In this document: piece by piece, positions 7,971 to 17,835 of the stretch
Numbering within the stretch: the stretch's first letter is position 1
Layout: each line of letters opens with the position of its first letter
From: Methanobacteriaceae archaeon
GTDB lineage: Archaea; Methanobacteriota; Methanobacteria; Methanobacteriales; Methanobacteriaceae
Direction: 5' to 3'
Assembly (NCBI GenBank): GCA_013403005.1
Contig: JACBOA010000016.1
Location: forward strand, 1 to 32,509
DNA: 32,509 bases
The notes under the pieces: generated by a model
What the model was told of the DNA's origin: nothing
Databases searched by the model: none
Seen by the model: the letters and a program-made list of their open reading frames with translations, nothing else
Translations under genes and position numbers: made by a program

Positions 7971-8260
7971 ATTGGCTCTGTGGAAATCATTTAGTATGAT
8001 GGGATCACTAATTGAGGTATTATAGCGTAATACTGGAGTGATCCCATGTGTGACTTTGATCCTGACGAACTTATAAAAATTACTACAACCTCTTTTAAAA
8101 TGGCTAAAATGACCATACCTACTAATTCTTTTATATATATTCAAAGCATAATTTTACACACTACACCAACATATGGAATCAATATGTTTAATGAAACGTT
8201 TGAGGCATGAAAATACCGTGAAATTTGTTCAAATTCTAAGAGGATTTCTATAGAGCCAAT
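7971..8260. mobile_element. 290-base MITE-like element or decayed IS with terminal inverted repeats
   Basis: The left end (7971-7988) is ATTGGCTCTGTGGAAATC. The right end (8243-8260) is its reverse complement, ATTGGCTCTATAGAAATC, a match of 16 out of 18 bases. Inside, a 54-residue open frame (8046-8210, plus) starts MCDFDPDELIKITTT and stops at TGA. The same frame stays open past that stop through the right repeat, to a TGA near 8300. This would fit the deleted remnant of a transposase gene, but I cannot match it to a family. The ends resemble IS termini of the GGCTCTGT type. No clear target-site duplication is seen in the flanks, so either the ends have decayed or the exact boundary is a few bases off. 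Confidence 0.55.
8001..8045. repeat. Near-palindromic hairpin inside the element
   Basis: GGGATCACT (8001-8009) pairs perfectly with AGTGATCCC (8037-8045). An inner stem is formed by GTATTA (8017-8022) with TAATAC (8028-8033). The structure ends exactly at the ATG of the small open frame at 8046. It may be a subterminal repeat bound by a transposase or an RNA hairpin limiting translation. Confidence 0.6.
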
Positions 8261-8414
8261 TTTTCTATTCAGTAGAAGAGTTAATAAAAGCTGAATAAAA
8301 AATTCCGGTGCTCCAACGCCATTTTACTCTACTTTTACGGCTCTTAGAAAAAAATTGTAAGGAAAAAAAATAAAAGATAATAAAGCAAGGTTAAAACTAG
8401 ATTTCCATTTTCAA

Positions 8415-9470
8415 CTACCTTTTACAGTTAATATTCCCCTTAAACCGCATAATGTCCCTTTTTATAACCTCATCACCTATGCTGAGCATTTCAGCAGCGA
8501 GTATTGCAGCGTTACCCCCTGCATCGATACCAACGGTGGCCACTGGCACTCCCGGAGGCATGTTCACCATGGAAAGTAGTGCATCCATTCCATCCATTCT
8601 TATAGCGCAGGGAACTCCTATAACTGGTTTTTCAGTGTAGGCCACCACTGCTCCGGTCACATGGGCGGAAAGTCCGGATATGGCAATAAATAGATTGGTA
8701 TCCTTATTCCTTTTAAGGAAGTTTTCAAACTTTTCAGGGGATCTCACTGGGGATATAACCGCAGAATCGTAGGTAATATTCAGTTTATCCAGGAACATGG
8801 TGGCCTTCTTAGCCACCTTAATGTCACTGTAACTTCCAGAGATCACTGCCACTTGGGGAGGGTGACGGTTCTCCATCCTTTCACCAGGATGAATGGTGAC
8901 TTCATCCCTTTCAAGTTCATTTCCAAAGGCTTTTTCATTCTCTTCATCCAAATCAATGCTTATCTTGGAATAATATTTTCCCTTTATTTGGGGGAAAATG
9001 CCTTCCTCATCTTCTGCAATTTTAGAATAAAAATCGTTTCTGAATTGTGACAACCTCTCTCTAATATCCTTATTATCAATTCCTATTATTTGAGCCGCCA
9101 TTATTGCAGCGTTATCTCCCCTATCTATTCCCACCGTTGCTACAGGAGCACCTAATGGCATCTGGACTGAGGCGAAAAGTGCATCCAGTCCTGCGACTTT
9201 AACCTCTACTGGTACTCCAATAACAGGTTTATGAGTAATTCCTGCTATTATACCAGGTAGATGTGCTGATAATCCAGCAATACCTATGAATACATCTACA
9301 CCATTCTTGGTTGCCTTGGTAACTATTTTTTTAACCTTTTCGTGGGTCCGGTGGGCGGAGGCTACTCTCAGATCGTAGTATATTCCCAGTTTTTCCAGGA
9401 TTTGTGTGGCTTTTTCAGCTATTTTAAAATCTGAAGCACTGCCCAGTATGATCATAACCTTAGGTTCCAT
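8415..9470 (-). CDS. purE: Tandem PurE: N5-carboxyaminoimidazole ribonucleotide mutase/AIR carboxylase
   Basis: Two PurE domains in one 351-residue chain (about residues 2-150 and 205-350), joined by a charged linker. PurE supplies 4-carboxy-AIR in purine synthesis. I choose the ATG at 9470 because GAGGT lies just before it; the open frame to 9503 has no ribosome binding site and would overlap the likely transcription start. Domain 1 has the full set: GSASD, SAHRT with the catalytic His40, and AGLSAHLPG. Domain 2 keeps GSYSD and SGLSAH, but the catalytic His position reads Val (SPVRS, residue 242) and LPG reads VTG. Domain 2 is therefore probably structural or regulatory. Tandem PurE is, from memory, usual in Methanobacteriales. 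The gene is monocistronic with its own promoter. Confidence 0.93.
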   Translation of the reverse strand: MEPKVMIILGSASDFKIAEKATQILEKLGIYYDLRVASAHRTHEKVKKIVTKATKNGVDVFIGIAGLSAHLPGIIAGITHKPVIGVPVEVKVAGLDALFASVQMPLGAPVATVGIDRGDNAAIMAAQIIGIDNKDIRERLSQFRNDFYSKIAEDEEGIFPQIKGKYYSKISIDLDEENEKAFGNELERDEVTIHPGERMENRHPPQVAVISGSYSDIKVAKKATMFLDKLNITYDSAVISPVRSPEKFENFLKRNKDTNLFIAISGLSAHVTGAVVAYTEKPVIGVPCAIRMDGMDALLSMVNMPPGVPVATVGIDAGGNAAILAAEMLSIGDEVIKRDIMRFKGNINCKR

Positions 9471-9504
9471 GATAAACCTCACTTTTAAGTGATTTATTAG
9501 CAAC

Positions 9505-9515
9505 TTTTTATATTT
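9505..9515 (-). promoter_or_regulatory. TATA box for purE
   Basis: On the minus strand the sequence reads AAATATAAAAA, about 40 bases before the ATG at 9470. It predicts a start site near 9482 and a leader of about a dozen bases. This supports the start at 9470 over the longer frame. Confidence 0.5.
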
Positions 9516-9622
9516 GAATGGATTTTAGGTGAAAACCCATTTACACATAAAAATTTATGCTTAAAAGGGATAATATAGTTTTGTAATAGAGAGATTTAAA
9601 GAGTCACTAGATGAATCAGAAG

Positions 9623-9632
9623 TATTATATAA
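9623..9632 (+). promoter_or_regulatory. TATA box for the membrane glycosyltransferase
   Basis: TATTATATAA lies about 55 bases before the GTG start at 9683. A start site near 9657 leaves room for the GAGGTG ribosome binding site at 9668-9673. Confidence 0.5.
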
Positions 9633-9682
9633 CTTTACATAGTTAGTTAAGGTAACATGTCAGATTTAGAGGTGTAATATAA

Positions 9683-11419
9683 GTGTCTTGGATTATTCTA
9701 TTACTAGTTATTATCATCGCTTCGGTGAAAAATAGGACTTCAAAAAAGCCCATGACCGTATCAGTCATATTACCAGCATATAATGAGGAAAAAACTGTTG
9801 CTAGTGTGATCCGCGCTGTTCAATCTCTAGATTATGTTGATGAGATCATTGTAGTTAATGATGGTTCACTGGATGCCACCGAAAGAGTGGCAAAAGAAGC
9901 AGGTGCAACTGTTATAAGCCACACCAAAAACAGGGGAAAAGGTGCTGCCATAAAAACTGGGTTTAAAAACTCTAAAGGAGACATAGTTGTTTTCCTAGAT
10001 GCGGATCTTCAGAAACTAACCCCTAAACAAGTGGATAAAATGATTCGGCCCATTTTAAATGGAGAGGCTGATGTTACCAAGACCAAATTTAAAAGAGAAG
10101 CAGGGAGAGTTACTGAATTAACAGCTAAACCATTATTAAGCTTTTTCTTCCCGGAGATTAAATTTGAACAACCTCTCAGTGGCCAGTTTGCCGCTAAAAG
10201 ATCCTTCTTAAATAATATCCAGTTGGAAGATGATTACGGAGTGGATGTGGGGATAGTTTTAGATGCAGATGTGATGGGAGTGCGAGTTAAAGAGGTTGAT
10301 ATTGGTAGTATTAACCATGCCATGTCCTCCCTGTATGAACTCAACATTGTAGCCACTGAAGTGGTGCGAACTATCGTGGACCGTGCCAATACCTATGGCC
10401 GCATCACCATGATCGACAGCCTGGGAAGGTCCATAAGAATGGGAGTTTTAGGCCTTTCACTGACAACTCTCGGGTTTTTCTTCCTTTTTTTCATTAAAAT
10501 TCGCCCTTCCTACGTGGCTCTGTACATAGGGCTGGGCATAATCATTATTGGAATTATAATCGCTGCTTATTATATTATCAAGATCATTAGATCATCCATT
10601 AAAACCATTTTAAGGCCAGATGATAAGTCCCGGAACATTAAATCAATCTTTTACATGCACTCACCCCTGATTGTTTCAGGACTTATCATGTTTGCAGTGC
10701 TCTTCACCATGCTGGGATCAGTGCACATTGATGAAGGGAAAATATCTGTGGAACCCACTGCACGGAATCTCATATTCCTCAAACAACCAACCACCAACCA
10801 AAGTTTTGACATTCGCGGCCCCTACACCGTGGACAGTGCACTGGAAAACGAATATTCTGCGATGCGTTTGCCACAAGATGCGCTTAACACACTTGAATTA
10901 GGATATGGAGATCATATTTTTATTAATGGTCAGAGTTATGTCCTGAATCAGTCCATTCCTGGTGAGGAAGAGAATATTATGAGGATACCCTACAATGCTA
11001 GAACAGCACTGGGACTTAATGTAAGGGATACCATACGGGATAGTGAACTGCGAAATTTCTTCAAAGATCTATATGTGGAAAAAAACATCCCCCTGGAGAG
11101 AGCAGCTAATTTAACTATTACCGAAGGAATGATAATAAAACATACTGCCTCTGATGGAAAAATCATTAACCTGTATCTAAACAATCAAAAAATCGCCACT
11201 ACTACGGGAATACTCAGGGATGGATCATACAAAATCTATGTCAATGGTTATCTGTATAAAATTATAACTATTGAACCAGGCAGCACCCAAAAAACATTCC
11301 TGGTGACTAAAGGAAACAATGTGATTAAGATTGAAGTTGCAGGAGATGCCAAGTCCACTGCAGAATTCCCAACCTCAGATCAAGGAGTTCTATTTTACTT
11401 CAACTTACCCCCCCACTAG
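9683..11419 (+). CDS. GT2 membrane glycosyltransferase with a C-terminal double-psi-barrel-like domain
   Basis: A 578-residue protein with GTG start and a clear GAGGTG site. Residues 2-14 are hydrophobic. Residues 25-245 are a family 2 glycosyltransferase: VILPAYNEEKTV, VVNDGSLDAT, NRGKGAAIKTG and the metal-binding DAD at 106-108. The GRVTELTAKPLL stretch and LSGQFAAKRS resemble glucosyl-3-phosphoglycerate synthase-type enzymes. Three membrane segments follow (about 253-273, 277-303, 325-345). The last ~230 residues carry N-glycosylation sequons and would lie outside the cell. Within them, two matching halves, MRLPQDALNTLELGYGD and MRIPYNARTALGLNVRD, resemble the AbrB/CDC48-N double-psi barrel pattern. 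A further beta-rich tail follows. Substrate is unknown; a role in making or attaching a surface glycan or glycolipid is inferred. Confidence 0.82.
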   Translation: MSWIILLLVIIIASVKNRTSKKPMTVSVILPAYNEEKTVASVIRAVQSLDYVDEIIVVNDGSLDATERVAKEAGATVISHTKNRGKGAAIKTGFKNSKGDIVVFLDADLQKLTPKQVDKMIRPILNGEADVTKTKFKREAGRVTELTAKPLLSFFFPEIKFEQPLSGQFAAKRSFLNNIQLEDDYGVDVGIVLDADVMGVRVKEVDIGSINHAMSSLYELNIVATEVVRTIVDRANTYGRITMIDSLGRSIRMGVLGLSLTTLGFFFLFFIKIRPSYVALYIGLGIIIIGIIIAAYYIIKIIRSSIKTILRPDDKSRNIKSIFYMHSPLIVSGLIMFAVLFTMLGSVHIDEGKISVEPTARNLIFLKQPTTNQSFDIRGPYTVDSALENEYSAMRLPQDALNTLELGYGDHIFINGQSYVLNQSIPGEEENIMRIPYNARTALGLNVRDTIRDSELRNFFKDLYVEKNIPLERAANLTITEGMIIKHTASDGKIINLYLNNQKIATTTGILRDGSYKIYVNGYLYKIITIEPGSTQKTFLVTKGNNVIKIEVAGDAKSTAEFPTSDQGVLFYFNLPPH

Positions 11420-11594
11420 TTAGAAGGAATAATCTCATCTGAATCATAACTTAAGAGAAGCATAACTAAAGCTTGTAACCTGTAGTACATGAAAAAATTT
11501 GATTTGAATGAATAATGAATGAATCTCTTTAAATTTTTTGAATTCTTAAATATTATGTAAGGTCTTAGTCTGCTGAATGACTACAAATCAATGA

Positions 11595-11622
11595 TTAAAA
11601 AAAAAAGGATTAAAAAAAAGGG
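11595..11622 (-). terminator. T-rich terminator of the marker protein 11 gene
   Basis: Immediately after the minus-strand stop at 11624 the minus strand reads two T runs (eight and ten T) separated by AATCC. No stem is visible, which is normal for archaeal U-tract termination. Confidence 0.5.
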
Positions 11623-11623
11623 A

Positions 11624-12556
11624 TCAATAATAAACCTTAACTGCCTCTTCAATATCATTATACATCCCGAGGGCAGCCAGGGCACCTATTTTACCCTGAG
11701 AACCCGTGACTTCCACTAATTGAACCCCTACAGATTTAGCTACTTCTTCAGCCTCTTCCACAGTTATCATAGACTTTTTAGCTGCCTCCCCATATGATCT
11801 GAGTTTTTCAGGAACTCTTATTCCCTCAAGAACTGCAATTGCAGTTTTATCAGATAATGTACCTTTTTTTAAGAGTTTTACTACCTTATGAACCAGTTCA
11901 TCCTTTTCTCCAGGTTTTACTGCAAAAACAAGGGCTATTCCTACGCAGTTTTGGGTTTTATTAGGGTTGTGAGGGTAAAGCTGGACAGTAACATGATCCA
12001 GATATTCGTATCCCTGTCTGGCAAGTTCTGCACCCACATTATGAGCCAATGTCCAGGTAGCACCTTCATCTTTGGTGTCAGTGTCATCAATACCAATAAC
12101 CACTTTCTGAAGGCGTGGGGTGACTACAGTGGCCCTACCCACCTTAGAACCTCCCCCTATGTCCTTTAATTCTACTCTTTTCACTCCTTCTGCCATTCCC
12201 CTGCACATAGCAGCCCCCACTCCAGCACCAGCCAGACCAGCGTGCACCACTTTAACTTCATCTTCCTCCACTGAAACCTCTTCTATTCCCGCTGCATGCA
12301 GGCTGGGTGTAAGACTTAAATTGGATTTGCCCGTTTTTACCAGGAATGTGTGTCTGTTTCCATCCCTTTGGGCTTTTAGAACTATGTCGCTACTGTTCTG
12401 GTACTGGTAGATCATCCACTGAGAACCGGAGATGCAGGGGTGATATTCCACAATTTCCACCAAATCCCCATCTACCAGGGTAAGAACTTTGTGGTAGGGT
12501 GCTATCCACGGATCCTGGAATTTTTCCTTTAAATCCTTGGGAGTGAGTATTTCCAT
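11624..12556 (-). CDS. mmp11: Methanogenesis marker protein 11
   Basis: A 310-residue protein matching methanogenesis marker protein 11, found in almost all methanogens and of unknown function. The middle has GIDDTDTKDEGATW (from residue 155). This is the nucleotide-binding signature also seen in TiaS, the tRNA-Ile2 agmatidine synthetase, so an ATP-dependent reaction is plausible. The N-terminal ~110 residues and the C-terminal GSQGKIGALAALGMY segment are marker-specific. The full length is present. The ATG at 12556 has GGAGA about ten bases upstream. It lies 136 bases downstream of ribH on the same strand and may be transcribed with the desulfurase-ribH genes. The name is secure; the role is not known. 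Confidence 0.88.
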   Translation of the reverse strand: MEILTPKDLKEKFQDPWIAPYHKVLTLVDGDLVEIVEYHPCISGSQWMIYQYQNSSDIVLKAQRDGNRHTFLVKTGKSNLSLTPSLHAAGIEEVSVEEDEVKVVHAGLAGAGVGAAMCRGMAEGVKRVELKDIGGGSKVGRATVVTPRLQKVVIGIDDTDTKDEGATWTLAHNVGAELARQGYEYLDHVTVQLYPHNPNKTQNCVGIALVFAVKPGEKDELVHKVVKLLKKGTLSDKTAIAVLEGIRVPEKLRSYGEAAKKSMITVEEAEEVAKSVGVQLVEVTGSQGKIGALAALGMYNDIEEAVKVYY

Positions 12557-12692
12557 GCTATATATTCTCCAGAATATTTACTTCACTGTCTTCACCGAGA
12601 ATAAATTGTGAGTGCGTTTTTGTGCTTAAAAGAAAGTGAATTGGATAAAAAAAGTATTAATCCAATTAATTTAAGTCCTGTTTAGTTCATAT

Positions 12693-13103
12693 TTATTTAA
12701 GTCGTTCCGTCATTTTAACTGCTGCTTCCACAGCACGTTTGGCATAATCCACTCTTTGATGTGCTTCTAGTCGAGTCATGCCAGGTCCGGTGATTCCCAG
12801 TGCCACTGGTTTATCATATTCCAGTGCCAGATCAGCAATTTTACGGGATGCATGCTGCACTACTATTTCATCATGGGAGGTGGCTCCTTCAATTACTGCT
12901 CCCAGTGTAACCACAGCATCAATATCATCCTGTTCTAAGAGTTTTTTTATGGCCAGTGGCATGTCGAAAACTCCAGGAACAGCTATTACTTCTGTTATTT
13001 CTGATTCTAAAAATTTAGCATGTTCTTTGGCAAGTTCTAACATCATATGAGTGATGTCATAATTAAATTCTGCCACTACAGCACCTATCCTAACTTTTAC
13101 CAT
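12693..13103 (-). CDS. ribH: 6,7-dimethyl-8-ribityllumazine synthase
   Basis: A 136-residue archaeal lumazine synthase, which condenses 5-amino-6-ribitylaminouracil with 3,4-dihydroxy-2-butanone 4-phosphate. The product feeds riboflavin, and the uracil precursor is shared with F420. Expected motifs are present: AEFNYDIT near residue 11, the VPGVFDMPLAIKKLL helix near 43, LGAVIEGATSHDEIV near 72 with the active-site His, and the ALGITGPGMTR loop near 101 with the phosphate-binding residues. The short length is usual for methanogens. AGAGGT precedes the ATG. Upstream lies the decamer array (13161-13240), whose units look like repeated TATA boxes on this strand. Confidence 0.95.
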   Translation of the reverse strand: MVKVRIGAVVAEFNYDITHMMLELAKEHAKFLESEITEVIAVPGVFDMPLAIKKLLEQDDIDAVVTLGAVIEGATSHDEIVVQHASRKIADLALEYDKPVALGITGPGMTRLEAHQRVDYAKRAVEAAVKMTERLK

Positions 13104-13160
13104 GATTTATACCTCTGTTGTAACTTTAGTTCTTAACTTGGAATCAATAACTCTAAAATA

Positions 13161-13240
13161 ATTCTTTATAATTCTTTATAATTCTTTATAATTCTTTATA
13201 ATTCTTTATAATTCTTTATAATTCTTTAAGATTCTTTAGA
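13161..13240. repeat. Eight-unit decamer tandem array (ATTCTTTATA)
   Basis: Six perfect copies of ATTCTTTATA fill 13161-13220, followed by ATTCTTTAAG and ATTCTTTAGA. On the minus strand, which is the direction of ribH, each unit reads TATAAAGAAT, a good archaeal TATA-box core. The nearest unit is about 58 bases before the ribH ATG, a suitable promoter distance. The 10-base period places every unit on nearly the same face of the helix. Confidence 0.9.
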
Positions 13241-13311
13241 ATTTCTAAATTTAAGTTTTTTACTGTTATGAAGTTTTAAATTTAGATATTTTGCTTTTTG
13301 AGATTTTAAAT

Positions 13312-13395
13312 TTATGAATAGGCAATATAAGCAGCTACTGAGCTAAAAACCATAAGTAATATTATGAAAATAGCTATCCATTGAGCTCTGTCCAT
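13312..13395 (-). CDS. 27-residue single-pass membrane peptide
   Basis: A small ORF with a strong ribosome binding site: AAAGGAG at 13404-13410, about eight bases before the ATG at 13395. The peptide begins MDRAQW, continues as one long hydrophobic helix (IAIFIILLMVFSSVAAYIAY) and ends in Ser before TAA. It sits between the desulfurase (37 bases upstream) and ribH, on the same strand. The charged Asp and Arg at the N-terminus followed by one membrane segment are typical of small membrane proteins. Its function is unknown. The case for a real gene rests on the ribosome binding site, the hydrophobic design and the in-line position; chance cannot be excluded. Confidence 0.6.
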   Translation of the reverse strand: MDRAQWIAIFIILLMVFSSVAAYIAYS

Positions 13396-13432
13396 TTTCT
13401 TATCTCCTTTAATTAAGATTAAATTCTGAATT

Positions 13433-14629
<1,197 letters not shown>

Positions 14630-14698
14630 TAAAATACCCTTCAAATTTCCTTCCTGAACCTTACCCAGATAAATTTTGCCTTAAATTAGGCGTATTTT

Positions 14699-14708
14699 TT
14701 ATATATAA
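14699..14708 (-). promoter_or_regulatory. TATA box for the desulfurase gene
   Basis: TTATATATAA reads the same way on the minus strand and is followed there by AAAAA. It lies about 75 bases before the ATG at 14629. A second candidate lies near 14720-14730. Confidence 0.4.
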
Positions 14709-14799
14709 TTAATTTGGTGTAGTATATAAAAATTTTAAAAATTAAACTGGAAATGAAGTTGAGTAGTATTTATGATTGAAAATAAAAGTTAAAACCCTC

Positions 14800-14842
14800 A
14801 AAAAAAAAATAAAGAAGAAGCTTTAATAATTTTTTAAGCTTC
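14800..14842 (-). terminator. Hairpin and U-tract terminator of leuCDB
   Basis: On the minus strand GAAGCTT (14842-14836) and AAGCTTC (14823-14817) form a perfect 7-bp stem with a 12-base loop, followed by TTC and then TTTATTTTTTTTTT. The first stem arm is made by the last codons of leuB and overlaps its stop codon. Confidence 0.75.
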
Positions 14843-15820
14843 AAGCTTCCTTCTGACTTCTGCAGCCATTTCCATGGTGGATGCATTACCACCCAGATCC
14901 CTGGTGACGACTTCACCCTCGGCCAGCACTTCTACCAGGGCATTTTCCAGCCTGCGTGCTTCTTCGTTTTCTTCCAAGTAATCAAGCATTAAAACTGCAG
15001 ATAAAATCATTGCCGCCGGATTGGCAGTTCCTTTGCCAGCATGACTTGGTGCAGAACCGTGTACTGGTTCGAATAATCCCTGTTTTTCTCCAATATTGGC
15101 TGAGGGTATTAATCCTAGCCCTCCCACCAGTCCTGCACCTTCATCAGAGAGAATGTCACCGAAGAGGTTGGTGGTTACTATTACATCGAACATTTCTGGT
15201 TTGGTGATGAAAAACATGGCAGTGGCATCCACGTAACGGTCATCCAGTTCCATGTCAGGATAATCTTCTGCAACTTTATAGAATATTTCCTTGAAGAGTC
15301 CGTCGGTTTTTTTAAGGACATTGGCTTTATGCACGGCAGTGACTTTTTTTCTGCCGGTTTTTTTAGCATACTCAAAGGCAAATCTACATATCCTTTCGGA
15401 GGCTTTCCTGGTTATGACCCTGGTAGCAGTTGCTCCTTCTTCAGTTTCCTCTTCCAAACCAATATAAAGTCCCTCTGTGTTTTCTCGGACTATCACAAAG
15501 TCCAAATTATCAAATAGGCAGTTAGTACCTGGATATGATTTAACTGGTCGCAGGTTAACGTAGAGGTCAAGTTCCTGTCTCATTTTAACTATAACATCTG
15601 CTGCGGATTCACCGGCTGCTCCGAAAAGACATGCCTGTGATGCTTTTACTATGTCCACGGTTTCCTGAGGTAGTGCTACACCAGTTTTTTCCATGTATTC
15701 ATCTCCGGCTTCTGCAAATGTGTAATCAAACTCAACATCTATTGCTTCTAACACATGGAGGGCAGCCTCCATAACCTCTTTACCTATCCCATCCCCAGGT
15801 ATGACTGAAATTTTGTACAT
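14834..15820 (-). CDS. leuB: 3-isopropylmalate dehydrogenase (homoisocitrate dehydrogenase paralog possible)
   Basis: A 328-residue NAD-dependent beta-decarboxylating dehydrogenase of the isocitrate/isopropylmalate family. Seen are VIPGDGIGKEV at the start, the substrate arginines in LYVNLRPVKSYPG near residue 90, VRENTEGLYIG near 113, the KANVLKKTDGLF segment, DILSDEGAGLVGGLGL with the metal-binding Asp residues, and EPVHGSAPSHAGKGTANP near 245. Methanogens have two paralogs: LeuB for leucine and AksF for the coenzyme B precursor. The position directly after leuC and leuD, whose substrate loop points to isopropylmalate, favours LeuB. It is the last gene of the leuC-leuD-leuB run and ends in a hairpin terminator. 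Confidence 0.82.
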   Translation of the reverse strand: MYKISVIPGDGIGKEVMEAALHVLEAIDVEFDYTFAEAGDEYMEKTGVALPQETVDIVKASQACLFGAAGESAADVIVKMRQELDLYVNLRPVKSYPGTNCLFDNLDFVIVRENTEGLYIGLEEETEEGATATRVITRKASERICRFAFEYAKKTGRKKVTAVHKANVLKKTDGLFKEIFYKVAEDYPDMELDDRYVDATAMFFITKPEMFDVIVTTNLFGDILSDEGAGLVGGLGLIPSANIGEKQGLFEPVHGSAPSHAGKGTANPAAMILSAVLMLDYLEENEEARRLENALVEVLAEGEVVTRDLGGNASTMEMAAEVRRKLEA

Positions 15821-15903
15821 ATTTATTCACCTATTAAATTCACCTTATTTTATCAATTGCATCCTCATAAATCCATAATCTTTTTAATTTGCTTGGAAAC
15901 CAT

Positions 15904-16416
15904 TCAAGCTTCTTTAATTTCATCCATATTCTCTTTGAGGTAAGGAATAAGTCCCCCTTCCTCTAGAATACCTAACATAAAGTCAGGGAGCCCTATTATT
16001 TTAAATTCCTCGCCGGTTTTCAAGTTTTTAATGATCCCCTTCTCCATATTTACTTGGATTTCGTCACCTTCATCAACATTTTTAGATATGTTTTTGGATT
16101 CTAAGAGGGGTAGGCCCACATTTATGGCGTTCCTGTAGAATATCCTGGCAAAGGACTCAGCTACTACTGCAGAGATCCCGGCACCCTTTAAAGCTATGGG
16201 TGCATGTTCGCGTGAAGATCCGCAGCCGAAATTCTTCCCTGCAACCAGAATATCTCCTTCACCAACTTTTTTATGGAATTCAGGATCTAATCCTTCCATA
16301 ACATGTTCTGCCAGTTCTTTCTCACCGGTTAATATCAGATACCGTCCAGGGATTATTATATCAGTGTCTATATCATCACCAAATTTCCATACCTTTCCTT
16401 TAAGGATTTTATCCAT
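15904..16416 (-). CDS. leuD: 3-isopropylmalate dehydratase small subunit
   Basis: A 170-residue swivelling small subunit of an aconitase-type hydro-lyase. Motifs: WKFGDDIDTDIIIPGRYL near residue 11, NFGCGSSREHAPIALKGAG near 62, and ARIFYRNAINVGLPLL near 90. The loop that chooses the substrate reads YLIL. In studied methanogen enzymes, a hydrophobic residue at the third position marks isopropylmalate isomerase (YLV), while homoaconitase has Arg (YLRT). I therefore assign leucine synthesis rather than coenzyme B. A GAGGTG site precedes the ATG. It is 58 bases after leuC, 83 bases before leuB, and forms a heteromer with LeuC. Confidence 0.88.
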   Translation of the reverse strand: MDKILKGKVWKFGDDIDTDIIIPGRYLILTGEKELAEHVMEGLDPEFHKKVGEGDILVAGKNFGCGSSREHAPIALKGAGISAVVAESFARIFYRNAINVGLPLLESKNISKNVDEGDEIQVNMEKGIIKNLKTGEEFKIIGLPDFMLGILEEGGLIPYLKENMDEIKEA

Positions 16417-16474
16417 TATTACACCTCTTTAGGGTCTTGTTATCATCTGCTTTGATGTTCTTTTATATGCAACA

Positions 16475-17725
<1,251 letters not shown>

Positions 17726-17835
17726 GTGCGAACCTCCTTTTATAATGAAATGTATTTAAATCAAATAATCTTGATTGATAGAAAGATCTTTTTGATTTTT
17801 AATTGATTAAAACTGCCTAAAATGCATATTATCTC

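Larger units (their letters stand above)
7792..8414. other. Gap of about 620 bases with an inserted repeat-bounded element
   Basis: No intact gene is seen between the UbiD gene and purE. From 7971 to 8260 the gap contains a segment bounded by inverted repeats (separate entry). The left part (7810-7970) is AT-rich with a CCCCCC run near 7861 and T-tracts. The right part (8261-8414) lies downstream of purE and has A-rich runs near 8350-8385 that read as U tracts on the minus strand, a likely termination zone. Confidence 0.5.

Noticed and set aside
13161..13240. CRISPR array
   Set aside because: The units are 10 bases long and directly joined with no spacers, so this is a simple tandem repeat.
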